DNA of 64,000 nucleotides from Thermogemmatispora tikiterensis (GCF_003268475.1 NZ_MCIF01000002.1:5214100-5278099), one strand, 5' to 3'; positions 1-11,643 are shown, numbered from the stretch's first letter. A program made the numbers and translations. The notes: generated by a model from the sequence alone, not told the origin.

Positions 1-215
1 TGATTACCGCCTTGCTCTTCATCCCAACCTTGCCAGCGCAGCTTCAGCGGGATGTAGGTCTCTCCTCTCTCTCGTCCCAGGTGTGTATATTGACTGGCAC
101 GCTTGCCACTTGTCTGATCGCTGGTATTACTGCACTGGCTTGCTGGCTGGGACGCCGGCGGTTGGCCCGCCTCCTGGGGCAGGAAGGACGTAATGCGGGC
201 CGATATTCTGAATGA
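1..215 (+). CDS. C-terminal fragment of a small membrane protein (MauE/DoxX-like?)
   Basis: The reading frame is open at the left window edge, so only the last ~71 residues are seen. They contain one clear hydrophobic segment (VCILTGTLATCLIAG onward) followed by a basic cytoplasmic tail (GRRRLARLL). A TTG at 12 could start a short ORF, but continuation from upstream is more likely. Its stop lies 22 bp inside the next gene, which encodes a membrane-anchored thioredoxin-like protein, so the two are translationally coupled. MauE/DoxX-type redox membrane proteins are commonly paired with such a MauD-like partner; that pairing, not sequence motifs, is the reason for the family guess. Any small integral membrane protein remains possible. 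Confidence 0.45.
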   Translation, partial: ITALLFIPTLPAQLQRDVGLSSLSSQVCILTGTLATCLIAGITALACWLGRRRLARLLGQEGRNAGRYSE

Positions 216-813
216 GGTATCAGAGGACGAAAGGAAGGCACTGCTTATGTCGGTCGCACTCATTGGTCTCTGGATACTGATGATCAGCCTTGCTCTCTAC
301 ACGATTGTGCTCGGAAGGGGCTTCCTCTCGCTGCAGCAAGCGTTACGTGATCTGAAGGCAGAGTTTCATGGGCGCTTTGAAAAAATAGTAGGCAATCCGG
401 TCCCGGCTTTTTCTGCTCTCACGATTGACGGCCAGCAACGCTTGACAGAGGAGTTTTTACGCCACCGTCCTGCCCTGCTTGTCTTCCTTTCTCCGGCCTG
501 CCCTCACTGTCATCGTGTCATGAGTCAGCTCGCTGAGCTTGCCTATCGTTGGCGAGAGCAGGGTGGAGTGATTATAGGGGTAAGCAATGGCGACCCCAGT
601 GAAATGCTGAAGTTAGCACGCAAGATGGAAGCCGACTTTCCCATCCTGGCTCAAGAGGAATGGGAGCTGACCCAGCTTTTCAAGGTCTCCTCAACACCGT
701 GGGGCTTTGCCATCGCCCCTTCTGGTCTGGTGACAGCGGCAGGCCCTCTGGGCACTTCGGAGCAACTGGATGCGCTTATAAAAGCCGCCGAGCTAAACGA
801 GCCACTACGTTAA
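193..813 (+). CDS. Membrane-anchored thioredoxin-like protein (TlpA/MauD type)
   Basis: 206 residues. An N-terminal membrane anchor (about residues 19-41, LLMSVALIGLWILMISLALY) is followed by a redoxin domain starting at VGNPVPAFSAL. The redox-active motif is CPHC in the context SPACPHCHRVM (about residue 100), as in MauD and TlpA-family disulfide reductases; the cis-Pro region SSTPWGFAI is present. The domain should face the outside and reduce or isomerise disulfides or protect thiols of exported partners. It overlaps the upstream membrane protein gene and is followed after ~500 bp by a tiny secreted peptide and two small membrane proteins. No haem-handling genes are adjacent, so a CcmG/ResA role in cytochrome c maturation is less favoured than a MauD-like one. 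The family is secure, the substrate unknown. Confidence 0.8.
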   Translation: MRADILNEVSEDERKALLMSVALIGLWILMISLALYTIVLGRGFLSLQQALRDLKAEFHGRFEKIVGNPVPAFSALTIDGQQRLTEEFLRHRPALLVFLSPACPHCHRVMSQLAELAYRWREQGGVIIGVSNGDPSEMLKLARKMEADFPILAQEEWELTQLFKVSSTPWGFAIAPSGLVTAAGPLGTSEQLDALIKAAELNEPLR

Positions 814-1317
814 AGTCGCTTTTGTGAGCTTGACGCTCAGAGGAGGTGCCTGGAAGGCTCTGTCTCGAACAACTGGTGATCATAAAAGAGATGTTGATCT
901 CGACGCTGAGCATTGGGCCGCCGCTGGCTCTCGTAATCCTCGCTGGAGAGATCCGGTAAGCATGGCGAGCGGGCCGAACAGGTGAGCCTTTAGCTGCTGG
1001 GGATATATTGAAGAAAGAAAAATCATAAAATAATTAGTAATGAACTATTCGGGCAGGTCGACGAGCAAGCGAGGAAGCTCCCCTTTCTATCTGCCCCTGG
1101 CTATCCTTCACCAGACAGAGCTGTGGCGGGTCTTCCCGGTGAGGGTGAAGGAAGCTGGCGGCCTTGCATAAAGTGAGGAGAGGATTCGAGAAGAGGACTA
1201 TCAAAAAGACTAGCGATGGTGCTGGCACTCTCGGTGAGCATCAGGCATCCTTGACTCAGATACGTCTCGATAGATGCAAAGAGAATAAAACAGGCATTAT
1301 GAAATTATTTAGGCAAA
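814..1317. other. Long non-coding gap before the small secreted peptide
   Basis: About 500 bp without a credible gene. The part at 1000-1050 is clearly A+T-rich compared with its surroundings and holds a possible promoter (TTGAAG at 1008-1013, 17 bp, TAATTA at 1031-1036) that could drive the peptide gene at 1318, giving a leader of about 275 nt. Short ORFs on both strands have no start signals or recognisable composition. Confidence 0.3.
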
Positions 1318-1497
1318 ATGATAAAACGATGCCGTCCCTCCTTGATGAGTGCTTTCACCATGGTCTTTGTTCTAGGGCTGGCGCTGGTACCGACTGGATT
1401 AGCTCATGCGCAAGCTGCCAGCAAGCCCTCAACGAACATGGCGACTTCTGGAGTCGTTGTGAACACGATGCCGGTAATGGTGCTGGAGCCTATTTGA
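1318..1497 (+). CDS. Small secreted peptide precursor (59 aa)
   Basis: A 59-codon ORF starting ATG ATA AAA CGA. Residues 1-8 form a basic n-region (MIKRCRPS), residues 9-27 a hydrophobic core (FTMVFVLGLALVP), and LAHA|QA looks like a signal peptidase I site near residue 31. The predicted mature peptide is only about 28 residues, starts QAASKPSTN, is rich in V, M, S and T, and lacks cysteine. A weak AGG lies 4 nt before the ATG. It sits downstream of a thioredoxin-like protein and upstream of a perfect hairpin and two small membrane proteins. A longer ORF (1164-1547) covers the same DNA in another frame but has no signal peptide and unlikely composition. The role is unknown; a secreted signal or bacteriocin-like peptide is possible. 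Confidence 0.5.
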   Translation: MIKRCRPSLMSAFTMVFVLGLALVPTGLAHAQAASKPSTNMATSGVVVNTMPVMVLEPI

Positions 1498-1566
1498 ATG
1501 AAACCGACCTGGTCGGTGATATAGTATGGGTGAGTACAGCTTGTTAAGCCTTGATAGTCACTTGCG

Positions 1567-1596
1567 GTTGTTGTAGGAAGAAATTCCTACAACAAC
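1567..1596. other. Perfect 13-bp hairpin with GAAA loop
   Basis: GTTGTTGTAGGAA (1567-1579) is followed by the tetraloop GAAA and then the exact complement TTCCTACAACAAC (1584-1596). There is no T-run after it on either strand, so it is not a classical intrinsic terminator. It separates the secreted-peptide ORF from the small membrane protein genes and could be an mRNA processing, stabilising or attenuating element. Confidence 0.6.
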
Positions 1597-1652
1597 TTGC
1601 TGGCTACAAGCTTGGGAGAGCTACATCTGCCCTTGTAGAGGAAAAGTAAGCC

Positions 1653-1844
1653 GTGCTTCGCACAATTTTTGCCCTTGTTTGCTTTCTGGTGCTTTTCGTC
1701 AGTGATGTGGTCCTCTGGTTACGGGTGTGGCGTCTGCCTTCCGGGCAGGAGCGCGGCGGGCAACTGATTGGAGCCGTAGGAGGACTCATTGCTCTGTTAG
1801 CTGCTAGCTTGCTGGTGTTCTTGACGCTCAAAGGAGGGTCCTGA
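1653..1844 (+). CDS. Small two-helix membrane protein
   Basis: 63 residues from a GTG start preceded by a GAGG 11 nt upstream. Two hydrophobic helices (TIFALVCFLVLFVSDVVLWL and LIGAVGGLIALLAASLLVFL) flank a short polar loop with the sequence RVWRLPSGQERGG. The stop precedes the ATG of the next small gene by one base, so the two are a translational pair. No family is recognised. The size and topology resemble accessory subunits or holin-like peptides, but nothing in the sequence proves either. Confidence 0.5.
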   Translation: MLRTIFALVCFLVLFVSDVVLWLRVWRLPSGQERGGQLIGAVGGLIALLAASLLVFLTLKGGS

Positions 1845-1845
1845 G

Positions 1846-2112
1846 ATGCTCTGTCCTGAAGAAATTGTGATCATGGAAGTGGCAATTCCCTTGCTCAGCG
1901 TAGGGCTGCTGGTGACCCTGGGAGCCCTGGTTAACGAAATCTGGCTCAGTAGAGCGGCCTGGAGAGCGCGCCGTCAACGACACCAGGCGCTGCAGGAGGC
2001 GCTGGAGGTGCTGCAAGCGGCAGCTGCCGGGCTGCTGGAGACCGAGAGCTGTAGCAGCGGAGCTACCGAGTGTTGGACTGGCCTCGACGAGCCGCAGATC
2101 CTGACGGTCTGA
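1846..2112 (+). CDS. Small membrane-anchored protein with helical cytoplasmic tail
   Basis: 88 residues. The ATG at 1846 follows GGAGG with 7-nt spacing and lies one base after the upstream stop; an internal ATG (residue 10, MEVAIPLL) is an alternative. One membrane segment (VAIPLLSVGLLVTLGALV) is followed by a basic, probably coiled-coil stretch (WRARRQRHQALQEALEVLQ) and a tail with two cysteines (ESCSSGATEC). It is the last gene of the small-protein cluster and converges on the NB-ARC regulator gene 95 bp away. Unknown function; likely works with the preceding small membrane protein. Confidence 0.5.
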   Translation: MLCPEEIVIMEVAIPLLSVGLLVTLGALVNEIWLSRAAWRARRQRHQALQEALEVLQAAAAGLLETESCSSGATECWTGLDEPQILTV

Positions 2113-2207
2113 GCAGGACATTGCACTGAGCGGCCAGAGCAGCAGGAGGGACAGCCTGCAGAGACTGCTCCCTCTGCTGCTCTTGAAGGTTCAACGGGCC
2201 TGGCCGC

Positions 2208-3722
2208 TCAGAAAGAAACGCTGTTACCCAGGGCCTCGAGAGCCGCCTGCAGGAGATCTTGCTCTGCGCATAGCGCGTACTGCTTTGCCAGCTGCAGAGC
2301 GGTCTGAAGATTCTCGCGCTCGACGGGCGGGATCTGCCTGCCCGCGGCAAGCTGCTGCCGGGCCAGGGCGGCATAGTGGTCAACCAGATGGCGCTCGGCA
2401 GCGCTAAGCTCGGCCTGATCAAGCCGAAGATAGGCCCTGACCACCGGATGCAAGCTATAACGGGCGGCCCGACATTCCAGCAGGCCGCTGTCGCAGAGGA
2501 GATCGAGCGCCGTAGGGGTAAAGGTCATCGCCTCACACTGACAAACCGCAGCGGCAGCCTCCTCGCTAAAGCTGTTAGGCTGGGGAGAGAAAACCGCTAG
2601 GGAATTGAGAAGCGCCAGTACCGCTGAAGGCAAACGAGCAAGACTGCGCTGCAGGCTCTCCTTGAGCAGACCGGTATGGCTGCCACTCGCTGGTAAGCAG
2701 AGCGAGAACCAGCTGGCTGGCCGCTCGAGAAGATGGCGAAAAGCGGCCACGATACGGCGCGGTTGCTCGTGCAGCGACTCCTCGTAGAGGTGGCTACCCA
2801 GGAGCAGCAGGGCCAGAGGCAGTGCACCAACGGCTTCAATTAAGCGCATAGCCAGAGCTGGCTCCTGGTTCACAGCTTGAGGAGCGAGCATCCGTAGCAA
2901 TTCCAGAGCCGCTGCCGGCTCTAGCGGCGGCACCGGCACAATGCGATGGGGAGCAAGACGGGCAGCCAGGCGTGGTGAACGTGTGGTAAAAAGATAGACA
3001 CTCCCTGGCGGGGCGAGGCGGAAGCCCAGAGCTGGCTCCAGGTCCCAGACATCATCGATGATCAGCAGAAAACGTCGTCTTGAGGGATGCGAGTCTTGTG
3101 CATGATCTGAAGAGCGGCCTGGAAGTGCTGCATGCTCAAAGACTGGCGAGGGAGAGGGAGGAGCTTCCAGCAAGCTTCTCCAGGCGGGGAGCAGACTCGC
3201 GCTATCCGGGGTTTCGCCCAGCGAAACCCACAGAATGCCGGCACTGAAGTGCTGGCGAATCTCTCGGCTCCGGCTCAGTGCACAGGCGAGGGCAGTTTTG
3301 CCGACCCCCGGCAGACCATAAAGGGCGATCTCTGTCGGAGGCTCCTCCTGACACAGCAAGTGCCGCAGCTGATTCAGTAGAGCTGTGCGTCCCTGCAAGG
3401 GCAGATGCGGCCAAAATGTAGGCGCAGGCGGCGTGGAAGAAGGAGGCGGCTGCGGATGCGGGGTCGCCGGCTCCCCCGAGGGAGGAGTGGCATGCCGCTT
3501 TCTGCCGGTGAGGCCAAGAGCAGCGGGTTCGTATCCGAAGACAGCACAGAGCTTCTGACGGAAATAGGGGCCTGGATAGGCCCTACCACTTTCCCAGCGG
3601 TAGATCGTGAAGGCGTTAGTGCCAAGCATGCTGGCCAGATATTCTCGACTCCAGCCACGCTCTTCGCGCGCCTTTCTCAAAGCGCTGTTCGCTGTCCAGC
3701 GCTGGCCCCCTTCGCGGTCCAT
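2208..3722 (-). CDS. HTH/NB-ARC (STAND) regulator
   Basis: 504 residues. Residues 13-70 form a Cro/C1-type HTH (LRKAREERGWSREYLASMLG, then TIYRWESG). A Pro/Ser-rich linker (75-105) leads to an NB-ARC P-loop ATPase with Walker A GLPGVGKTA (136-144), Walker B LLIIDDVWD (219-227), a sensor-like TTRSPRLA and the winged-helix portion GALPLALLLLG. STAND proteins of this type act as ATP-dependent switches in which a C-terminal repeat domain senses a ligand. Here the protein ends shortly after the winged-helix region without the usual TPR or WD40 array, so it is a short version or lost its sensor. It has its own consensus promoter with a palindrome at the expected transcription start, suggesting autoregulation. 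Confidence 0.85.
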   Translation of the reverse strand: MDREGGQRWTANSALRKAREERGWSREYLASMLGTNAFTIYRWESGRAYPGPYFRQKLCAVFGYEPAALGLTGRKRHATPPSGEPATPHPQPPPSSTPPAPTFWPHLPLQGRTALLNQLRHLLCQEEPPTEIALYGLPGVGKTALACALSRSREIRQHFSAGILWVSLGETPDSASLLPAWRSLLEAPPSPSPVFEHAALPGRSSDHAQDSHPSRRRFLLIIDDVWDLEPALGFRLAPPGSVYLFTTRSPRLAARLAPHRIVPVPPLEPAAALELLRMLAPQAVNQEPALAMRLIEAVGALPLALLLLGSHLYEESLHEQPRRIVAAFRHLLERPASWFSLCLPASGSHTGLLKESLQRSLARLPSAVLALLNSLAVFSPQPNSFSEEAAAAVCQCEAMTFTPTALDLLCDSGLLECRAARYSLHPVVRAYLRLDQAELSAAERHLVDHYAALARQQLAAGRQIPPVERENLQTALQLAKQYALCAEQDLLQAALEALGNSVSF

Positions 3723-4176
3723 AGTAATCGTCCACGACCTCCTTGTCTCAGTCTGGCAGCGGAAATTACATAGTAGAGAGAGCAGTTACCCTGCAGGGAA
3801 TTATAAAGCATAAACTTATATAGTTCAACTTTGTCCTCTCTATGGACATTCCATTATCGAGGAAGCGCTGTTTCCAAAGAGTGAATTTTATCGTCTTAGA
3901 GAAGGCTGCTCTGGCGATCTCTGCTTCGGGATGCCGGTACTGGCATTTGGAAAAAGCGAAGGAGGGACGTTTAAACAAAAGAGTGAAATGTCTAAGGGGG
4001 AGCCAGGACAACTCGGTAGGGAGCAAGCTCAAGAGAGCAGACTTTGCCTAAAGAGCTGGGCCTGCCAGAGGCGGCAGCGACGTAACAGACGTAAGGAAGC
4101 GTTTCCCCTACCCTTGCTACCAATCAGATCTGGACCAAGCTTTATCTCACTCCCATAAAGGAGGGAAACAGGCAGG
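3723..4176. other. A+T-richer intergenic region between divergent genes
   Basis: 454 bp between the NB-ARC gene (-) and the ABC operon (+). It contains the minus-strand promoter described separately. The rest holds only short overlapping ORFs without ribosome-binding sites; base composition is lower in G+C than the neighbours. Just before 4177 there is a strong AAGGAGG (4158-4164), 12 nt from the ATG of the ABC gene. Confidence 0.4.
3800..3828 (-). promoter_or_regulatory. Promoter of the NB-ARC regulator
   Basis: On the minus strand TTGAAC (3823-3828), 17 bp, TATAAT (3800-3805). The expected start point falls in a perfect 10-bp palindrome CCCTGCAGGG (3789-3798), a plausible operator. Confidence 0.65.
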
Positions 4177-4944
4177 ATGCAAGCATCGCTGCTCGAAGTG
4201 CGCCAGCTCAGCCAGCGCTTCGGTACGTTCACAGCCGTCGATCGCGTCTCATTCACGGTAACGGCAGGTCAGATTGTGGGCCTCCTTGGCCCCAATGGAG
4301 CAGGTAAAACCACCCTGCTCTCAATGCTCGTCGGTTTGCTACCACCGACGAGCGGCTCCATTCTTCTCAATGGCGAAGAGCTTCAGCGCGTGCCCTCGCG
4401 CAAGAAAGCCTTCTTTGGCTTTGTTCCTGACTCCCAGGATGTCGTCGATCACCTCACCGGCCTCGAGTATCTCCAGTTTCTCCGTCACATTTATCGCCTC
4501 TCTGAAGAACAGTGGAATCTGGTCGGGGACTATCTGGCTCTCCTGCGGCTTGAAGAGAAGGCTCACCATCTCCTGGAGACCTATTCGCACGGTCAGCGCA
4601 AGAAGCTGCAGGTCATTGCGGCCCTGCTTCATCAGCCGCGCCTGCTGCTGCTCGATGAGCCGCTCTCGGGCCTTGATCCCGAGATGACCATTCTGGTCAA
4701 GCGTCTATTGCGCCGGCTACGGGAGCGTGGGGTAGGCGTGCTGATCTCCACGCATGACCTGCTCATGGCTCAGGACCTTTGCGATGAGGTGATCCTGCTC
4801 CATCAAGGCCAGGTGGTGGCCCAGGGTGCCCAGCAAGCCTTACTAGAGCACTATGGGGTTGCCAACCTGGAAGAGGCCTTCCTGCAGGCTCTCGGGCTGG
4901 CCCAGCAGGAGAAGGAGCTTGATCGTGTTCTGGCACGTTTCTAG
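4177..4944 (+). CDS. ABC transporter ATP-binding protein
   Basis: 255 residues. Walker A GPNGAGKTT (about 38-46), Q-loop, signature YSHGQRKKLQ in place of the usual LSGGQ, Walker B LLLLDEPLSGLDP and the H-loop STHDL are all present. The layout matches the CcmA/NatA class that pairs with ABC-2 permeases for export. The membrane partner follows with a 20-bp overlap. The SHGQ signature is a common variant in this class and need not impair activity. The substrate cannot be read from the sequence. Confidence 0.92.
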   Translation: MQASLLEVRQLSQRFGTFTAVDRVSFTVTAGQIVGLLGPNGAGKTTLLSMLVGLLPPTSGSILLNGEELQRVPSRKKAFFGFVPDSQDVVDHLTGLEYLQFLRHIYRLSEEQWNLVGDYLALLRLEEKAHHLLETYSHGQRKKLQVIAALLHQPRLLLLDEPLSGLDPEMTILVKRLLRRLRERGVGVLISTHDLLMAQDLCDEVILLHQGQVVAQGAQQALLEHYGVANLEEAFLQALGLAQQEKELDRVLARF

Positions 4945-6460
4945 ACTGGTGATCACAACCTGGCGCCATCGCCTGGCTCAGCTACTGCGCCGCCTCCCCG
5001 GGCTGTGGATGCTTCTCCCACTCTTGCTACTAGTGCTGCCTCTGACTGGCCTCCTGATGTATGGTTTCTTCCGCGAGCTTGGCGAGAGCTTGCTGACAAA
5101 AGGTGCCCTGGAAGAGCTGCTACGGCCACTGTTAACGCTGAGCCTCTGCAATTTCTTCCTCATCTTCTCGTTTATCATTCTTACTATGATTATCATGCTC
5201 TCGCCCGATGATACGCGGCTAAGACGCATGATGCTGCCACTTCCGCTTTCGGCGCTGCAGCTGCGAATTGGCTTACTGCTGCCGGGCTTACTGACACTGT
5301 TGGTTGTCCAGGGCTTGCTCTGGGGGCCAGCCTTGTTCGCATTGATGACCCTGGGCCTGATTACCCCCTTCCAACTGGTGCTGGCGCTTGTACTGGCTCT
5401 TCTCTGCTACAATCTCTTGACGTTGGCTTTTCATCAGGCGATGCTCTACGGAGCGCTGCGCCTCTTCGGCGGAGAGCATCAAGGAGTACGCTTCAGCGTG
5501 CTGGGCCTGAGCCTGGCCCTGGGGCTGGTCCTACTGGAAGCGCCCTTCTTCACGCTGCTGCCGGGGCTGTCGACTGCCCTGCCGCTCTGGACGCTGCTCT
5601 TGCCGGCCCGCTGGATGGCGCTCGTTCTGGAGCCAGATCTGGGGGCCATCCTCAGTGGTGTCGCGCTCCTACTGGCTGCGACATTGCTGGCTGGGCTACT
5701 CTATGCCCTGCTTCTGGAAGGCTGCGAACGCCTGGCCAGTGGCACACGCGGTCAGTGGGCACCCCTGCGTCGGCTTCCCTTCGCACCACCACTCTGGTGG
5801 ACGGCCTGCCTCTACGAGCTGAAGAGCCTCTGTCGCTCTCCCTACCTGGTTATCGACGGAGTGATGATCTTTGGGATGTGGCTGGCCGCACTGGTGGGCC
5901 TGCTCCTGACACGTATGGCCAATCCCCTCTTCCACCTGACGCTAGCGCAGCTAGTCCCGCCCTTGTTCTTACCGCTGCTGGCTGGCTTCGGCCAATCCTC
6001 ATGGGGGCGCGACCGCCGGGCCTACCGCCTGCTGGCGGCGACTCCGCTTGAGCTGCGTCTCTTGATCTCCGCCAAGTTCTGGACCTGTCTGGGGCTGACG
6101 CTGCTGCTCTGGTCACTGGCGACCCTGGTGTTACTGCTGGTGGCCGGCCTGCCTGCACTGCTGCTGTTCTGGCTGCCGCCTGCTCTCATGTTGACGCCAC
6201 TCTGCTTCCTCATGGGCATTCTGCTGCCTTACTCCCCCGATGATCCGCTGAGTATGCTGACGCTGGGCTTAGCGCTTTTTCTCGTTGATCTGCCTCTCTC
6301 GATCCTCTACGTCTCCATACAGAGAGTGCTGCCGGCCTTGCCTGGCGGCAGCTGGGTGCAGATGCTGATCGAAGTCGCTATTGCTCTGGTGCTGGTGCTG
6401 GCGCTCTACAGAGGCAGCCTCTGGCTGGGAGCCACTCGCCTGGAACACGAGCGTGATTGA
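4925..6460 (+). CDS. ABC-2 type permease, polytopic
   Basis: About 511 residues with roughly a dozen hydrophobic segments and short basic loops, partner of the ATPase just upstream. The open frame extends back to 4853, but I chose GTG 4925 because AAGGAG (4911-4916) lies 8 nt upstream; GTG 4949 is another option. This overlaps the ATPase gene and indicates translational coupling. The protein looks like two homologous halves: each has a block of membrane helices followed by an SPDD motif (LSPDDTRLRR in the first half, YSPDDPLSM in the second). It probably forms the exporter channel on its own. Leucine is extremely abundant. Confidence 0.85.
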   Translation: MFWHVSRLVITTWRHRLAQLLRRLPGLWMLLPLLLLVLPLTGLLMYGFFRELGESLLTKGALEELLRPLLTLSLCNFFLIFSFIILTMIIMLSPDDTRLRRMMLPLPLSALQLRIGLLLPGLLTLLVVQGLLWGPALFALMTLGLITPFQLVLALVLALLCYNLLTLAFHQAMLYGALRLFGGEHQGVRFSVLGLSLALGLVLLEAPFFTLLPGLSTALPLWTLLLPARWMALVLEPDLGAILSGVALLLAATLLAGLLYALLLEGCERLASGTRGQWAPLRRLPFAPPLWWTACLYELKSLCRSPYLVIDGVMIFGMWLAALVGLLLTRMANPLFHLTLAQLVPPLFLPLLAGFGQSSWGRDRRAYRLLAATPLELRLLISAKFWTCLGLTLLLWSLATLVLLLVAGLPALLLFWLPPALMLTPLCFLMGILLPYSPDDPLSMLTLGLALFLVDLPLSILYVSIQRVLPALPGGSWVQMLIEVAIALVLVLALYRGSLWLGATRLEHERD

Positions 6461-6585
6461 AGAAGCAAGCCATCGGAGCAGACGAGCTCTGGAAGAGAAG
6501 CACAGGGAAATTTCTTATAGCTTGTTAATGGGGGAGCAGATTGATTCGCTCACCGGCACAAGGGAGAAGGAGAGGAGTGATCTGT

Positions 6586-6888
6586 ATGACACTGGTCAGG
6601 CGCCTGTTTGAATGTCTGATGTTTGGGATCTTCGCGGCTCTACTTCTGCTGCTCCTGGGAGTGGCGGGATTGGTGGCCTATGGGATGCTGACGGGGCAGT
6701 CGCTGCATCTGGCGCTTTTCTCGCTGCCACTCGCCGAGCTAGAGGGCAGCCCAGCCTTTAGCATAGCGCTGGATCTCAAGAACATGGCGCTCATTGGAGT
6801 CATTCTAGCCCTGCTCTGTACCGTCCCGGCCTGGTTTCTGGGTCTGGGAAGGAGCGGCACGAGCAGAGGCACCAGCTCAAGCATCTAG
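6586..6888 (+). CDS. Small membrane protein, probable ABC exporter accessory
   Basis: 100 residues from ATG 6586 with AGAGGAG 8 nt upstream. Two hydrophobic segments (about 12-35 and 67-88) flank an extracytoplasmic stretch (SLHLALFSLPLAELEGSP), and the C-terminus is Ser/Gly-rich (RSGTSRGTSSSI). It follows the permease gene by 125 bp on the same strand. No family is recognised. It could be a third subunit of the exporter or an independent protein. Confidence 0.55.
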   Translation: MTLVRRLFECLMFGIFAALLLLLLGVAGLVAYGMLTGQSLHLALFSLPLAELEGSPAFSIALDLKNMALIGVILALLCTVPAWFLGLGRSGTSRGTSSSI

Positions 6889-7203
6889 CAGCGCCTCCCT
6901 CGCGGTGGCGCACTGTCCTGCCCTGCGCTGCGGTACAGTCAACCTGTGCTGCGGCCCGCTGCTCTCCGCGTGCTGAACTCCAGCAGGCGCAGGCGAAACC
7001 CGGCTGGCTCTCACTCCTGCACCATGCCATTGCATCATCCTGACGCGGTAGTATACAATCTGTCACAGAATGAGGCAGCGACCGCTGTGTGCCTCTGTCG
7101 GCCTCTGAGGCCAGTAGCGGCGCCATCACGAAGGCTGTCATCTATGGCGATCAACTGGTCCAGGTAGCAGGACCCTCTTCAAAGAAGAAAGGGAGGAAGC
7201 ACC
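6889..7203. other. Intergenic region with leader of the lactonase gene
   Basis: 315 bp. It holds the promoter at 7030-7059 and a leader of about 135 nt with a small hairpin GGCCT-CTG-AGGCC. The first half shows nothing recognisable. Confidence 0.35.
7030..7059 (+). promoter_or_regulatory. Promoter of the SMP-30-like gene
   Basis: TTGCAT (7030-7035), 18 bp, TACAAT (7054-7059). Confidence 0.55.
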
Positions 7204-8181
7204 ATGAGCGAGAGCCATCCCCCTATCAAGGAATTTCGCCTTGAGCTGAGCGATCTCACCTACACTGGCCATGACCTTGTCCGCCCCGAGTCGATCATCG
7301 CGCAGCCGGACGGCACCCTCTGGACCTCAGACGGTCGCGGCGGCGTTATGCGCATTGCCCCCGATGGGAGCCAGCAGTTCTTCGGTGGCCTGGGAGGCGA
7401 ACCAAACGGCCTGGCGCTGGCGCGCGATGGCTCACTCTACATCGCCAACATCGGCAATGGACGTATCCAACGTCTCTTCCCTGATGGCCACAGCGAGGAT
7501 GTCCTGACCGAGATCGATGGCGTCCCCACCACCTGCGCTAACTATGTCTTCATCGATAGCAAAGATCGCCTCTGGCTGGCTTTCTCGACGCGGGAACAGC
7601 AGTGGTGGCCCGCTGCGGCACAGCCACGTCCCGATGGCTACATTGTGCTGCTCGACGAGAAGGGACCCCGCATCGTCTACGATGGCATCTATTTCACCAA
7701 CGAGATCCGTCTGGATGCCAAAGAGGAGTTTCTCTATGTGGCCGAAACCATGAAGAACCGCATCCTGCGCTTCCGCGTCCAGCCCGATGGTAGTCTGACC
7801 GATAAAGAGGTCTTTGGACCCGATGGCCTCGGCGTGGGGGCCGTCGTCGATGGCTTTGCCTTTGATGCCGAAGGCAATGTCTGGGTGACGACCCCGCTGC
7901 GCAACGGCCTCGGCATTATCACCACCGACGGTGACTATCATGTCGTCTTCGAAGAGGCCAATGAGGAGGTCCTGGCTACTTTCGAGGAGAAGATTGCCAG
8001 CGGTACAGCCACCCCTGCCGACATGGCCGCCTGCGCCGGGCAGACGCTGCAGTCCCTGACCAGCATTACCTTTGGAGGGCCTGACCTGCGGACCGTCTAC
8101 ATCGGCTCGCTAGTGATGTCGCGCCTGCCCACCTTCCGCTCGCCCGTGCCTGGACTACCGATGCGCCATTGGGCCAGCTAG
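7204..8181 (+). CDS. SMP-30/gluconolactonase-like beta-propeller protein
   Basis: 325 residues, ATG preceded by AGGGAGGAAG. The chain has the repeated blades of the SMP-30/LRE family: PESIIAQPDGTLWTSDGRGG, EPNGLALARDGSLYIAN, NEIRLDAKEEFLYVAET and DGFAFDAEGNVWVT. The Glu at the start of the first blade, the Asn in TNEIRL and the Asp in DGFAFD correspond to the usual divalent-metal ligands. Members hydrolyse sugar or other lactones in the cytoplasm. The window has a sugar catabolic operon, but 32 kb away, so no pathway is implied. No signal peptide. It converges on uvrA. Confidence 0.8.
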   Translation: MSESHPPIKEFRLELSDLTYTGHDLVRPESIIAQPDGTLWTSDGRGGVMRIAPDGSQQFFGGLGGEPNGLALARDGSLYIANIGNGRIQRLFPDGHSEDVLTEIDGVPTTCANYVFIDSKDRLWLAFSTREQQWWPAAAQPRPDGYIVLLDEKGPRIVYDGIYFTNEIRLDAKEEFLYVAETMKNRILRFRVQPDGSLTDKEVFGPDGLGVGAVVDGFAFDAEGNVWVTTPLRNGLGIITTDGDYHVVFEEANEEVLATFEEKIASGTATPADMAACAGQTLQSLTSITFGGPDLRTVYIGSLVMSRLPTFRSPVPGLPMRHWAS

Positions 8182-8310
8182 CGGTAACCACTAGCGAGCT
8201 GGCAAGGCAATGGATCGACTACTCCGGCGAATCTGCTGCCTGGAGCCAGCGCTGAGCGAAACAGAGGAAGCGTAGCGTGAGAGCCGGGAGGGGAGCAGGT
8301 AATTCGGTGC

Positions 8311-11643
<3,333 letters not shown>

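Noticed and set aside
1164-1547. 127-aa plus-strand ORF with several Cys
   Set aside because: It is another frame of the 59-aa secreted peptide, whose signal peptide is far more protein-like; no Shine-Dalgarno and odd composition.
3766-4176. Several overlapping ORFs of 69-88 aa between the NB-ARC and ABC genes
   Set aside because: None has start signals, and the promoter of the NB-ARC gene runs through them.
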